A stretch of 12,084 nt of DNA. Origin: JBHHYR01 sp046757585 (GTDB lineage: Bacteria; Desulfobacterota; Binatia; HRBIN30). Made by a program: the position numbers and the translations under genes. Shown piece by piece: positions 1 to 7,155 of this stretch; within the stretch, counting starts at the first letter, position 1; each line of letters starts with the position of its first letter. A model generated the notes under the pieces. The model was not told the DNA's origin. It ran no database searches and saw only the letters and a list, made by a program, of their open reading frames with translations. The stretch is from assembly GCA_046757585.1 (NCBI GenBank), contig JBHHYR010000120.1, positions 1-12,084 of the forward strand. Direction: 5' to 3'.

Positions 1-2
1 GG

Positions 3-812
3 ACCAAGGAGCTCGCGCAGCGTAGCAAGGAGCTGGAGGCGAAGAACACCGATCTCAGTGATTTTCTCTATATCGCTTCCCACGACCTGCGGGCGCCACT
101 GATCAACCTTGCCGGGTTTTCCCATGCCCTGCAGGACAGCGTGGCAACCTTGGACCGCCTCATGGCTAAAACTCAGCCGGCGGGAAACGGTGACGCAGCG
201 TCCCACTGGCCGGCGCTGAAGGACGATATCAGCGAATCCTTGGCATTCATCCTGCGCAGCACGGCAAAGATGGACACGCTGGTGAACGCCTTGCTCGAGT
301 TGTCCCGCATTGAAACCCGGCCACACGTCCAACAGGTGGTCGACACCCAACAGGTGGTGGAAGAACTTCTCGGCGCCCTGCACTTCCAGATTACCGAGAA
401 GAAGATCACGGTGGTCACCGGCAGACTGCCCGCCGTCTTTGGTGACCCGATCCGCATCAATCAAGTGTTCAGCAACCTCATCGACAACGCGATCAAGCAC
501 ATGCCGCTGCAACCGGAGGCGAGGATCGAGGTAGGGTGCGAAGAACAGGGGCGGTACTATCGCTTTTTTGTGCGCGACACGGGCGCCGGAATCCGCCAGG
601 AAGACCACGACAAGGTGTTCCGGCTTTTCACCCGTCTCGGCGCCAACGGGACACCGGGAGAAGGCGTAGGGCTAGCCGCCGTCAAAAAGATCATCGACAA
701 GCACGGCGGCAGGATCTGGGTCGAGTCGGAACCGGGACAGGGAAGCACGTTCTGGTTCACCCTGCCCCGCCCCAGCAGCCGGAACGCTCTCCCGCAGACC
801 ACCGCCGCGTGA
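3..812 (+). CDS. Sensor histidine kinase, C-terminal part (5' end outside window)
   Basis: This is the transmitter half of a two-component sensor kinase, which autophosphorylates a histidine and passes the phosphate to a response regulator. The frame is open to the left edge, so 269 residues are visible and the sensory N-terminus is missing. The GTG at 141 cannot be the start because the H-box lies upstream of it. Visible order: a charged, coiled-coil-like lead-in (1-20), HisKA with SHDLRAPL and phospho-acceptor His27 (codon 81-83), an Ala/Gly-rich stretch in the dimerisation hairpin near 55-75, then HATPase_c. The N-box (NQVFSNLIDNAIKH) is near 153-166, the G1 box (DTGAGI) near 192-197 and the G2 box (GEGVGLA) near 219-225. 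All catalytic motifs look intact. The H-box resembles PAS- or phytochrome-linked kinases, but the sensor domain cannot be known from this window. It ends facing the LolA-like gene, and no response regulator follows it. Confidence 0.93.
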   Translation, partial: TKELAQRSKELEAKNTDLSDFLYIASHDLRAPLINLAGFSHALQDSVATLDRLMAKTQPAGNGDAASHWPALKDDISESLAFILRSTAKMDTLVNALLELSRIETRPHVQQVVDTQQVVEELLGALHFQITEKKITVVTGRLPAVFGDPIRINQVFSNLIDNAIKHMPLQPEARIEVGCEEQGRYYRFFVRDTGAGIRQEDHDKVFRLFTRLGANGTPGEGVGLAAVKKIIDKHGGRIWVESEPGQGSTFWFTLPRPSSRNALPQTTAA

Positions 813-816
813 AACC

Positions 817-850
817 GGGGGGGAGGCAGCGCCCGAGGGCGCCTTGCCCC
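817..850. terminator. GC-rich hairpin between convergent genes, possible bidirectional terminator
   Basis: The 69-base gap between two convergent genes contains an inverted repeat: GCGCCC at 829-834 and GGGCGC at 837-842. Weaker outer pairing joins the G run at 817-823 to CCCC at 847-850 across an internal loop. No T-run follows on either strand, so it is not a canonical intrinsic terminator. Its position between convergent stops is the main reason for the call, and in DNA this GC-rich the pairing could be chance. Confidence 0.3.
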
Positions 851-881
851 GGTCACGGCGCCCTGTGCCCAACCGCACACC

Positions 882-1658
882 TTAGCGGCTCAAGTACGAT
901 CTCTGGAACATCTCATCTGGTAACTCGGCATTGTACTTGATGTCGCTCAACTCGAGCCGGGACCAGTGGTGCTCCTGCACGTTGTCCATCTTCTGCTTGA
1001 CGGGGGTCCACACGCCATCGATCTTCTCCAGCTTCTCAATCGTCCACACCTTCTGCAGTTTCCCCTTCTTGTCGAACAGCTGTGTCCTGACCACCACCAG
1101 ATCCTTGGGATCGATGGCCATGATGCTCTTGCTGTACATCATCTCTGCAGGCTTCTTGGGCACGGCTTCAACCAACTTGCAGTGGCGGCCGTTCACGTCT
1201 TCCGCACCCACGAACCGATACGTGAACTCGTCGAGCTGAGGCTGGGCCAGATCAGCGACGGCGAACTCGGAGCCCAGGAACGCTTGCGTGCGGGTCTGCC
1301 CACCCACCTGGATGCTGCGCTTGGCGGCGGGCACGTAGATGAACTGCTGGTCACGCCCCGTCGCCCGGTCGAGGACCAGGAAGCGCGTGTCTTTGAGGTC
1401 CATGGGTCCAGTGACCTCCATGTAGCTGGCGTCCACGTCACCGGTGTGTTTGTGGCTGAGCTCCAAGTCGCGCGACCAGCCGAGATCAGATGACAGCTGC
1501 ACCTTTGCGAAAAAGGGTACCTTGGGCGTCGCCTCTCGCACGTGCTTCACGAGATCCAACGCACTGCCCGCGTCCGCGTACCCGGGCGCAGCCAGGGTCC
1601 ACAGGAGCACGCCAACTACCGCTGCAGGCCACGCACGTGTCGTCGTCATAGTCATCAC
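882..1658 (-). CDS. LolA-like outer membrane lipoprotein-sorting protein, periplasmic
   Basis: This is a probable periplasmic lipid- or lipoprotein-carrier protein of the LolA-like family usually annotated as outer membrane lipoprotein-sorting protein (PF17131 type). It has 258 residues, typical for the family. A signal peptide is visible: hydrophobic core about 10-24, probable cleavage after Ala28 in GYA-DAG. The mature part has the family's beta-rich pattern and its hallmark stretch FLGSEFAVADL (127-137), followed by a DEFTYRFVGAEDVNGRHC segment and a C-terminal WTIEKLEKIDGVWTP strand pair. Starts are ambiguous: GTG at 1658 and ATG at 1655 both sit behind a strong Shine-Dalgarno, and ATG at 1655 (7-base spacing) is equally good. 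It lies 89 bases downstream of the RND exporter on the same strand. Genes of this family often accompany MMPL exporters, which suggests it receives or hands on the exported lipid. The cargo is unknown. Confidence 0.88.
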   Translation of the reverse strand: MMTMTTTRAWPAAVVGVLLWTLAAPGYADAGSALDLVKHVREATPKVPFFAKVQLSSDLGWSRDLELSHKHTGDVDASYMEVTGPMDLKDTRFLVLDRATGRDQQFIYVPAAKRSIQVGGQTRTQAFLGSEFAVADLAQPQLDEFTYRFVGAEDVNGRHCKLVEAVPKKPAEMMYSKSIMAIDPKDLVVVRTQLFDKKGKLQKVWTIEKLEKIDGVWTPVKQKMDNVQEHHWSRLELSDIKYNAELPDEMFQRSYLSR

Positions 1659-1662
1659 TCTG

Positions 1663-1673
1663 CCCTCCCTCCT
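1663..1673 (-). promoter_or_regulatory. Ribosome binding site of the LolA-like gene
   Basis: Read on the minus strand, the sequence is AGGAGGGAGGG, a double Shine-Dalgarno. The proximal copy is 4 bases from GTG 1658 and 7 bases from ATG 1655. It supports strong independent translation of the last gene in the block, but does not decide between the two starts. Confidence 0.7.
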
Positions 1674-1747
1674 CGTGGTTGCAAACTTTCCCGCCTAGGC
1701 TTCCATCCGGAACGTTTCAAGGGACCATCGACCGGAGCTGCTTCGTC

Positions 1748-4504
1748 TCAGCCCTGGGCCTTCGCGCCCGCGCCGTGCTGCGCCACGGGCCCGGTCTCTT
1801 CACGCTCAGCCGCCAGCGCGTCGGTGGTGCTCTCGAGCCGATCACTCAAGATGCGTGTGAGGTTAAGAAACACCGTGGCTGCGATCCGGGGATAGCGGCG
1901 CCGGAGCCGCTGCAGGAAGCGGCCATCGAGGGCCATGTATTCCAGGTCTGCAGCCGCCACGACATCAGCGGAGCGCGGCCGCTGGCGCACCAGACCCATC
2001 TCGCCAACCACGTCACCGCGTCCCAGCGTGCGAATGGGACGTGTGCCATCGCCCCGGCTCACATCAGCGCGTCCGTTGAGCAATACGTACAGCTCCGGCT
2101 TGAGCTCGCCCCGCCGTGTAATGAACGTGCCCCGCCTCGCCGTCTCCAGGCGTCCCATCAGGACCACCAACTTGCTCTGAAAAGGGCGCAGACCGGCGAA
2201 CAAGGGAATCTGCTTGTGCGGGGCCGGTCCCAGCTTCAAAAAGAGCAGATCCCACAGCGTGATGATCTTCGTGGTCATCACCACCGAAGGCGTAATGAAT
2301 AAGTCCGATACCAATGCTACCGCCATCGTGACGCTCGACAGGTAGCCAAAGTATTTCACCGGCTGAAAGTTGGACAGGCACACGACCAGAAACCCGAGGC
2401 AGAGAGCCACCGAGGTCACAATCATCGGCTTGCCCATCGCACAGGTGGCGTTGCGCACAGCCTGCGCCTGATTGCCCGTTTCACGCAGCTGCGCATTGAA
2501 GGTGCTCAGATAGTGAATGGTGTCGTCGATAGCAATGCCGATGGCGAGCGCCGCGATCAGGCTGGTCGAAATGTTGAGGCTGATCCCTGACCAACCCATG
2601 ACGCCGAACAGGATGATGATCGGAAACAGGTTGGGAATCAGTGACAGCAGGCCCACACGCACGGACAGGAACAAGATGGACATCAGGATTGCCAACACGA
2701 CGAATACCTGCCACAGGCTGGTCACCTGCCCCCACGCGAGTGTGTCGGCCGACCGATTGAGCAGGACCACCGTTCCAGTCGGGCGAACCGTCAGCCCGCG
2801 CGGGAAGTGCTCCGCCGCGAAGGCCTTGATTCGGCTGACGAAGTCGCCGACCTCTTGCGAACCGGACAAGCGGGTGCGGACGATGATATTGGCGCGCGAA
2901 TGGTCCCGATTGACGACCGCCTGAACGTCAGACGGGTTGATGAGCAGCAGCAGCTGGTCCACCTCGCTCTGCGTCTGTGGCAGCCGCCCAGCGTCGGGGG
3001 TGAGCACGTGTCGGAGCAGGCCGAGATAGTCGAGCAGCGACATGGTCTTGTCCACCCCCGGTTGCTGCTCGATGAACGCCTGCAGCTGGGCCATCAGGGT
3101 CAGGGTCTCAAGCCGGGTGGCCGTTTCAGGCTTGCCACCGTCGATCACAACGTACACAGGCTGCGTCCCCGCCAGGCGCTCGGCGACTAGGGCGTTGTCG
3201 GTTCGGATCTCACTCTGCGGACTGAAGAACCCGAGGAAATCGGTTTCGACCCGGATGCGCGTCACGCCCCAGAGGCTGAGCCCACACAGCAACACCCCCG
3301 CGATGAGGATGCTCCTGTTGTGACGCACCGCCGCCTCCCCCAAGGTCCGCAGCAGCCGCGGCAACCGGCCCGTTTCGGCGTTGAGCCTGCTCACCCGTTT
3401 CGGTGACGGGAGCAGCATCAAGGCCGCGGGGGGGACGGAGAGGGACAGCAAGAAAATCACGCTGATGCCGAACACGGAGAAGACGCCGAACTCGCGAATC
3501 GCCGGAATGGGGGTCACCATGAAAGTGGCGAAGCCGATGAGGGTGGTGAGCGCCGCGATGGTGAGCGGCACACTGATATGCTGGAGCGTTGCCGCCACCA
3601 CGTCCGCCGTGGGGCGCCCGGGTCGTAGCTCGCGATAGTACTGGGCCATGATGTGAATGGCGTACGCGATACCCACCGCCATCAGCAGCGCCGGCAACAC
3701 CAACGTGCCCATGTTGATCGGCGTGCCGGTGAGCTCCATCAACCCAGTCGTCCACACCACCCCGGCCAGCACCGTACTCAACGGCAGAAGCACGCCGCGT
3801 GCGGTGCGGAAAGCCCAGATCAACACACCGATAGCGATCAGGATGCCGAACGGAAGGAACTTCGCCGTATCGCCTTGCATAAAACGGGCGCTGAACACCT
3901 TGATCGTTGGGATGCCGGTGATCGCGAACTGCTCCGGCCCGCCGCTGGCCGCAACCGCCGCACGGATCTGGTCCTCGATGCGGCGCTGCAGAAGCTCCTC
4001 GTCACTCATGTCTTCGAACACGACGGAAATGCCTGCCGCGCGGCCGTCGGCCGACACGATGTTCTTGACATAGAGCGGATTGCCCAACACCTTGGCGCGA
4101 AAGGCTGCCGCCTCCTCCGGCGTACGCGGCAGCTTGACCATGAGACGGCCGGTGTTGAGGCCGAAATCGGTCATCTCGATGCCCTGAACCGTGGTGAGGC
4201 TGATGACCTCGCGCACGCCCTCGATGTTTGCCAGACGCTTGGACAGACGGCTGATCTTGGCGAGGGTCGCAGGCGCAAAGACATCGGCGGCGAAGACGCC
4301 GATCACGGTAATGGCCTCGTCACCGAACTCCTTCTTCACCCCGTCGTAGTAGAGCTTGTCGGGATCGTTGGCCGGCAGGAGGTTCTCCACCGAGCTGTCG
4401 AACTGCATCGAGCGTGCGAAAAATCCGAAGAACACCGTTACCGCAACAACCACTGCCAAGGTCAGGCGCGGCGCGCGCAACGGGACGGTAAGCAGGCGCC
4501 TCAT
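1748..4504 (-). CDS. RND/MMPL-family exporter with C-terminal cyclic-nucleotide-binding-like domain
   Basis: This is an inner-membrane RND-superfamily exporter of the MMPL/COG1033 type (HpnN-like class), expected to move lipids or other hydrophobic molecules using the proton gradient. It has 918 residues. TM1 is at about 14-31, the first periplasmic domain at 32-215 and a five-helix block at 217-370. A helix at 398-415 is followed by a second periplasmic domain (416-595) and a second helix block at 597-740. The second half carries GIAIDDTIHYL with Asp660-Asp661, the expected proton-relay position. The equivalent site of the first half (GIAYAIHIM, 278-286) has no Asp. Residues about 765-895 form a cNMP-binding-like domain (GDVVGEMGL at 831-838, then PRSADV with Arg844), which is not part of standard MMPL proteins. 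The start overlaps the upstream kinase stop as ATGA, with GGAGG four bases upstream, implying translational coupling. The cargo and ligand are not known. Confidence 0.93.
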   Translation of the reverse strand: MRRLLTVPLRAPRLTLAVVVAVTVFFGFFARSMQFDSSVENLLPANDPDKLYYDGVKKEFGDEAITVIGVFAADVFAPATLAKISRLSKRLANIEGVREVISLTTVQGIEMTDFGLNTGRLMVKLPRTPEEAAAFRAKVLGNPLYVKNIVSADGRAAGISVVFEDMSDEELLQRRIEDQIRAAVAASGGPEQFAITGIPTIKVFSARFMQGDTAKFLPFGILIAIGVLIWAFRTARGVLLPLSTVLAGVVWTTGLMELTGTPINMGTLVLPALLMAVGIAYAIHIMAQYYRELRPGRPTADVVAATLQHISVPLTIAALTTLIGFATFMVTPIPAIREFGVFSVFGISVIFLLSLSVPPAALMLLPSPKRVSRLNAETGRLPRLLRTLGEAAVRHNRSILIAGVLLCGLSLWGVTRIRVETDFLGFFSPQSEIRTDNALVAERLAGTQPVYVVIDGGKPETATRLETLTLMAQLQAFIEQQPGVDKTMSLLDYLGLLRHVLTPDAGRLPQTQSEVDQLLLLINPSDVQAVVNRDHSRANIIVRTRLSGSQEVGDFVSRIKAFAAEHFPRGLTVRPTGTVVLLNRSADTLAWGQVTSLWQVFVVLAILMSILFLSVRVGLLSLIPNLFPIIILFGVMGWSGISLNISTSLIAALAIGIAIDDTIHYLSTFNAQLRETGNQAQAVRNATCAMGKPMIVTSVALCLGFLVVCLSNFQPVKYFGYLSSVTMAVALVSDLFITPSVVMTTKIITLWDLLFLKLGPAPHKQIPLFAGLRPFQSKLVVLMGRLETARRGTFITRRGELKPELYVLLNGRADVSRGDGTRPIRTLGRGDVVGEMGLVRQRPRSADVVAAADLEYMALDGRFLQRLRRRYPRIAATVFLNLTRILSDRLESTTDALAAEREETGPVAQHGAGAKAQG
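1820..2212 (-). other. cNMP-binding-like domain fused to the RND exporter
   Basis: This marks the codons for residues about 765-895 of the exporter. The pattern fits the CAP/CRP-type beta-roll. It begins with a RRGTFITRRGE strand (790-800) and ELYVLLNGRADVSRGDG (804-820). The phosphate-binding cassette follows, GEMGL with Arg844-Ser845 in PRSADV, then an EYMALD strand and a Leu/Arg-rich helix. The cassette Arg that contacts the cyclic phosphate in true binders is present, so ligand binding is plausible. There is no helix-turn-helix after it, so this is not a DNA-binding regulator. The domain follows the last membrane helix and would be cytosolic. Confidence 0.82.
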
Positions 4505-5889
4505 ACAGCCTCCGGGACGGGCAGAACGATACGGAACGTGGTGCCTTCGCCGACTTCGCTGTCCACTTCGATCTTCCCCTTGTGGTTGGCAACGATCCGG
4601 TAGCAGATCGCCAGGCCCAGACCGGTGCCCACACCAACCCCTTTGGTCGTGAAACCGGGATCGAATATCTTCTTGATCATCGCGGGGGGAATCCCGCGAC
4701 CGGTATCGGTGATCTCGACGACCGCGGAGGCTGCCGTGCCCCCTGCGGCCGAAGATCCAGGCACCCAGCGTGTCCGAATCGTGATGCGGCCCGTGCCGTC
4801 GATCGCCTGGGCAGCATTCACCAAGACGTTCAGAAACACCTGATTCAGTTGATTCGGGTAGCAGGGCACCGGTGGCAGCTGGCCATACTCGCGTTCCAAC
4901 GTGATGCGGCCTTTCAACAGGTGAGCTACGAGGGTCAAGGTCGATTCCAGTCCCTCGTGTAGGTCAGCAGGTTTACGCTCCGCTTCATCGAGGCGGGCAA
5001 AATTGCGCAGGCTGCGGACGATCTGGCCAATGCGCTGGCACGCATCACGGCTCACGTTGGTCATCCGCGCGGCCTTGTCGAGCAGGGCGCGCACCTTGTC
5101 GGCCGGCGCGGCGGCTCCGAACGCCTCGTGCGCCTTGGCCAACGCGCGGGAGATCAGGTCGGTGTTGCTCGCGACGGCGCCAAGCGGCGTATTGATCTCA
5201 TGGGCAACCCCCGCCACCAGGTCGCCGAGCGCCGCCATCTTCTCGGACTGTACGAGTTGGGCCTGTGTGTCCCGCAGTGCCGCCAGCGTGCGGCTCAGGG
5301 CGGTGGTACGCTCCTGCACCTTTTCTTCGAGGTTTTCGTACAGGCGGGCGTTCTCGATGGCCACGCCTCCCATACCAGCCAGCGCCTCGAGCAGCCGCTG
5401 GTCTTCATCGCTGAAGGGGCCACCGCGGCGGTTCAGCACCTGGATGACCCCGATGCAACGCCCGCGTGCTTGGATTGGCACGCAGAGGATCGAGTGTGTC
5501 GTGAAACCCGTCTCCGCATCGTACCGCCGCCCCTCCCAGCGCCGATCGTTCTGAGCGTCTTCGATACGGATAGCCTCGCCCGTCGCCGCCACCCGGCCGC
5601 TGATACCTTGGCCCAGCGGAACCGACAGGGTTTGCAGCTTCCCGGCACCCGCGCCGAGTGCGACCTCCCAGCGCAACGTCCGGCTCGGCGCGTCCACTAA
5701 CATGATCGAGCACGCTTCCGCGTCGAGCACCTCCCGTGCGCGCGCCATCATGGCTGCAAGCAACTCGCGCAAGTGCAGCGTGCCACACAGTGCCGTTCCG
5801 ACCTCGACCAGAATGGAAAACGGGTCGGAGCGCGCCGCCTCTCGACGGTTAGCAGCTTGCCTCGAACGCGCTGAGCGGTGCGGGCTCAT
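4501..5889 (-). CDS. GAF-domain sensor histidine kinase
   Basis: This is a soluble two-component sensor kinase of 462 residues with no membrane helix. A basic N-terminal tail precedes a GAF domain at about 35-180, whose core includes LGQGISGRVAATGE and SILCVPIQARGRCIGVIQVLNR. A coiled-coil signalling linker runs 182-218. HisKA follows with MAALGDLVAGVAHEINTPL and phospho-acceptor His230 (codon 5200-5202). HATPase_c has its N-box at 346-363, G1 DTGRG at 395-399, the F-box DPGFTTK at 410-416 and G2 GTGLGLA at 421-427. All key residues are present. GAF domains bind small ligands such as cyclic nucleotides, tetrapyrroles or flavonoids; nothing here identifies which. It starts 36 bases after the HAD gene and its stop overlaps the exporter start (ATGA), so it is very likely co-transcribed and co-translated with the exporter. 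No response regulator is in the run. Confidence 0.95.
   Translation of the reverse strand: MSPHRSARSRQAANRREAARSDPFSILVEVGTALCGTLHLRELLAAMMARAREVLDAEACSIMLVDAPSRTLRWEVALGAGAGKLQTLSVPLGQGISGRVAATGEAIRIEDAQNDRRWEGRRYDAETGFTTHSILCVPIQARGRCIGVIQVLNRRGGPFSDEDQRLLEALAGMGGVAIENARLYENLEEKVQERTTALSRTLAALRDTQAQLVQSEKMAALGDLVAGVAHEINTPLGAVASNTDLISRALAKAHEAFGAAAPADKVRALLDKAARMTNVSRDACQRIGQIVRSLRNFARLDEAERKPADLHEGLESTLTLVAHLLKGRITLEREYGQLPPVPCYPNQLNQVFLNVLVNAAQAIDGTGRITIRTRWVPGSSAAGGTAASAVVEITDTGRGIPPAMIKKIFDPGFTTKGVGVGTGLGLAICYRIVANHKGKIEVDSEVGEGTTFRIVLPVPEAV
4509..4513 (-). promoter_or_regulatory. Ribosome binding site of the RND exporter inside the kinase 3' end
   Basis: GGAGG on the minus strand lies 4 bases before the exporter ATG (4504-4502) and inside the last kinase codons. 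Together with the ATGA overlap it fixes this start and suggests coupled translation of kinase and exporter. Confidence 0.7.
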
Positions 5890-5925
5890 CGGTTCATTTC
5901 CCCCCTGAGCGATCGCCTTAGCCAG

Positions 5926-6627
5926 TCATGGCCTCAGATCCTCGACCTGCAGGTCGCTGACACGTCCGATGATTGCCTCCGCGCCCGCAAGTCCGGCGCG
6001 GTCGTAATGCGTGGTGACGCCCACGCAGCGCATGCCGGCGGCGTGGGCCGCGACGATCCCAGCAGGCGCATCTTCCACGGCCAGGCAGTCCGCAGCCGCT
6101 AGGGCCGCGTCGCACGTCCGGTTGAGCTCGTGCAATGCCGCCAGGAATGGTGCGGGCGCCGGCTTTCCTACGTGGACGTCATCCGCACCCACGACCGCAC
6201 TGAACAGCGATCGCACCCCCTCGCGCTCCAGAACCGGCTCGATTTCCTCTCGAAACGCGCCCGACGCGATCGCGAGCATGCAGTGCCGATGTATCCCCCG
6301 CACGGCGGCGGCGACGCCAGGGTACAGGCCGGTGGCCCGCGACAAGCGCGCGAACTCGGCGCGCTTGTTCGCCACCAGGGCGTCAAGCCGGGCGGCGTCG
6401 GCACGCTGGCCCGCCTGTTCGCACACGGCCGCCAAGCACGCGCGGTCCGGCAAGCCCAGCAAGTAACGGAAATACATGTCACGCGACAACGCCATGCCGG
6501 CTGCCGCGGCCACTGACTGCAGCGCGGTACAGTGAGCCGCCTCCGTGTCCGCGAGCACGCCGTCGAAATCGAAAATCACCGCTCGCACCCGTCTGCCGGC
6601 GATCACCGCCCCTCGCTTGACACCCAT
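5926..6627 (-). CDS. HAD-superfamily hydrolase (subfamily IA phosphatase / phosphoglucomutase-like)
   Basis: This is a probable cytosolic phosphatase or phosphomutase of the HAD superfamily, 233 residues from the chosen start. Motif I is DFDGVLADTE with nucleophile Asp20 and general acid Asp22. A helical cap follows at about 28-100. Motif II is the Ser of ASG (Ser122), motif III is Lys155 in VGKPAP, and motif IV is Glu185-Asp186 in VEDAPAG. The layout matches beta-phosphoglucomutase-like and phosphoglycolate-phosphatase-like enzymes, but the substrate cannot be read from the sequence. The frame is open upstream to 6750, but that extension overlaps the receiver gene on the other strand and adds 41 residues unlike the family. 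The ATG at 6627 puts motif I near residue 20 and has a weak GGGAA upstream. It is the first gene of the minus-strand run leading to the kinase and exporter; a functional link to them is inferred only from position. Confidence 0.88.
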   Translation of the reverse strand: MGVKRGAVIAGRRVRAVIFDFDGVLADTEAAHCTALQSVAAAAGMALSRDMYFRYLLGLPDRACLAAVCEQAGQRADAARLDALVANKRAEFARLSRATGLYPGVAAAVRGIHRHCMLAIASGAFREEIEPVLEREGVRSLFSAVVGADDVHVGKPAPAPFLAALHELNRTCDAALAAADCLAVEDAPAGIVAAHAAGMRCVGVTTHYDRAGLAGAEAIIGRVSDLQVEDLRP

Positions 6628-6646
6628 GAGTTCCCGCGTGTATCGA
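6617..6646 (+). promoter_or_regulatory. Possible sigma-70-type promoter for the receiver gene
   Basis: A perfect TTGACA lies at 6617-6622, followed after 18 bases by TATCGA (6641-6646), a poor -10 match. If used, transcription would begin only a few bases before the ATG at 6658, giving an almost leaderless message. That agrees with the lack of a clear Shine-Dalgarno there. The -35 overlaps the HAD start region on the other strand, so the two divergent genes could interfere. The -10 is weak, so this is tentative. Confidence 0.25.
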
Positions 6647-6657
6647 AGCGTAACGTG

Positions 6658-7155
6658 ATGCAAGAGAGCCCGTCGACAATCCTCGTGGTAGATGACGAGC
6701 CGGTGGTGGCGCAGAGCGTCGCTGCGTTGGTGGAACTGGAGACACCGCACAAGGTGCTGGTAGAAACCTCACCCCAACGCGCGGTGGGAGTCGCCAAGGT
6801 CAACCGGCTCGATCTGGTCATATCCGATTTCCTCATGCCGGAACTTGACGGCATCCGCTTCCTTCTCGAGATGCGCCGTCTGTATCCAGAATGTACCCTC
6901 ATACTCCTCACCGGCTACGCTGACAAGGAAAATGCCATCCGCGCCATCAATGAAGTTGGCATCTTTCACTACATGGAAAAGCCATGGGACAACGACGACA
7001 TGTTGACCATCATCCGCACCGGCCTGGACAAGCGCTTGCAGCTGCACCGCTTGCACGAGCGGGCACGGGAGCTCGAGGCGCGGGTGCAGCGCCTGCAGCA
7101 GATCAACGAGGAGCTCGATCGGCAGTTGAAGGCGGCCCGGGGTCCGGCAGCCTGA
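6658..7155 (+). CDS. Stand-alone response-regulator receiver protein with C-terminal coiled coil
   Basis: This is a phosphoryl-acceptor protein of two-component signalling, 165 residues and cytosolic. The receiver domain fills residues 7-125: acidic pair Asp12-Asp13 in VVDDE, phospho-acceptor Asp57 in ISDFLMPELDG, switch Thr85 in LLTGYAD and Lys108 in MEKPW. The MEKPWDNDDM region resembles receivers that precede HD-GYP or similar outputs (RpfG-like). Here no output domain follows, only a charged heptad-like helix at about 126-160. It probably acts through protein contacts, as a phosphate shuttle or as an adaptor. The frame is open upstream to 6532, but that part is antisense to the HAD gene and unlike a receiver, so ATG 6658 is chosen. 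It is divergent from the HAD gene and converges on the phosphoesterase gene 48 bases away. It is the only response regulator in the window and may serve one or more of the three kinases. Confidence 0.92.
   Translation: MQESPSTILVVDDEPVVAQSVAALVELETPHKVLVETSPQRAVGVAKVNRLDLVISDFLMPELDGIRFLLEMRRLYPECTLILLTGYADKENAIRAINEVGIFHYMEKPWDNDDMLTIIRTGLDKRLQLHRLHERARELEARVQRLQQINEELDRQLKAARGPAA

Noticed and set aside
141..812. GTG at 141 as the start of the first kinase
   Set aside because: The frame is open to the window edge and the phospho-acceptor His lies upstream at 81-83, so 141 is internal.
3653..4603. Long 316-codon plus-strand open frame rich in His, Arg, Gln
   Set aside because: It is antisense to the exporter and kinase genes, has no recognisable domain, and its composition is that of a shadow frame in GC-rich coding DNA.
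6532..6657. Upstream extension of the receiver gene (42 more codons)
   Set aside because: It is antisense to HAD motif I codons. Receivers start just before the first beta strand, matching ATG 6658.
6628..6750. Upstream extension of the HAD gene (41 more codons)
   Set aside because: It overlaps the receiver gene on the opposite strand over its conserved N-terminus and adds residues unlike the HAD family, where motif I is normally close to the N-terminus.
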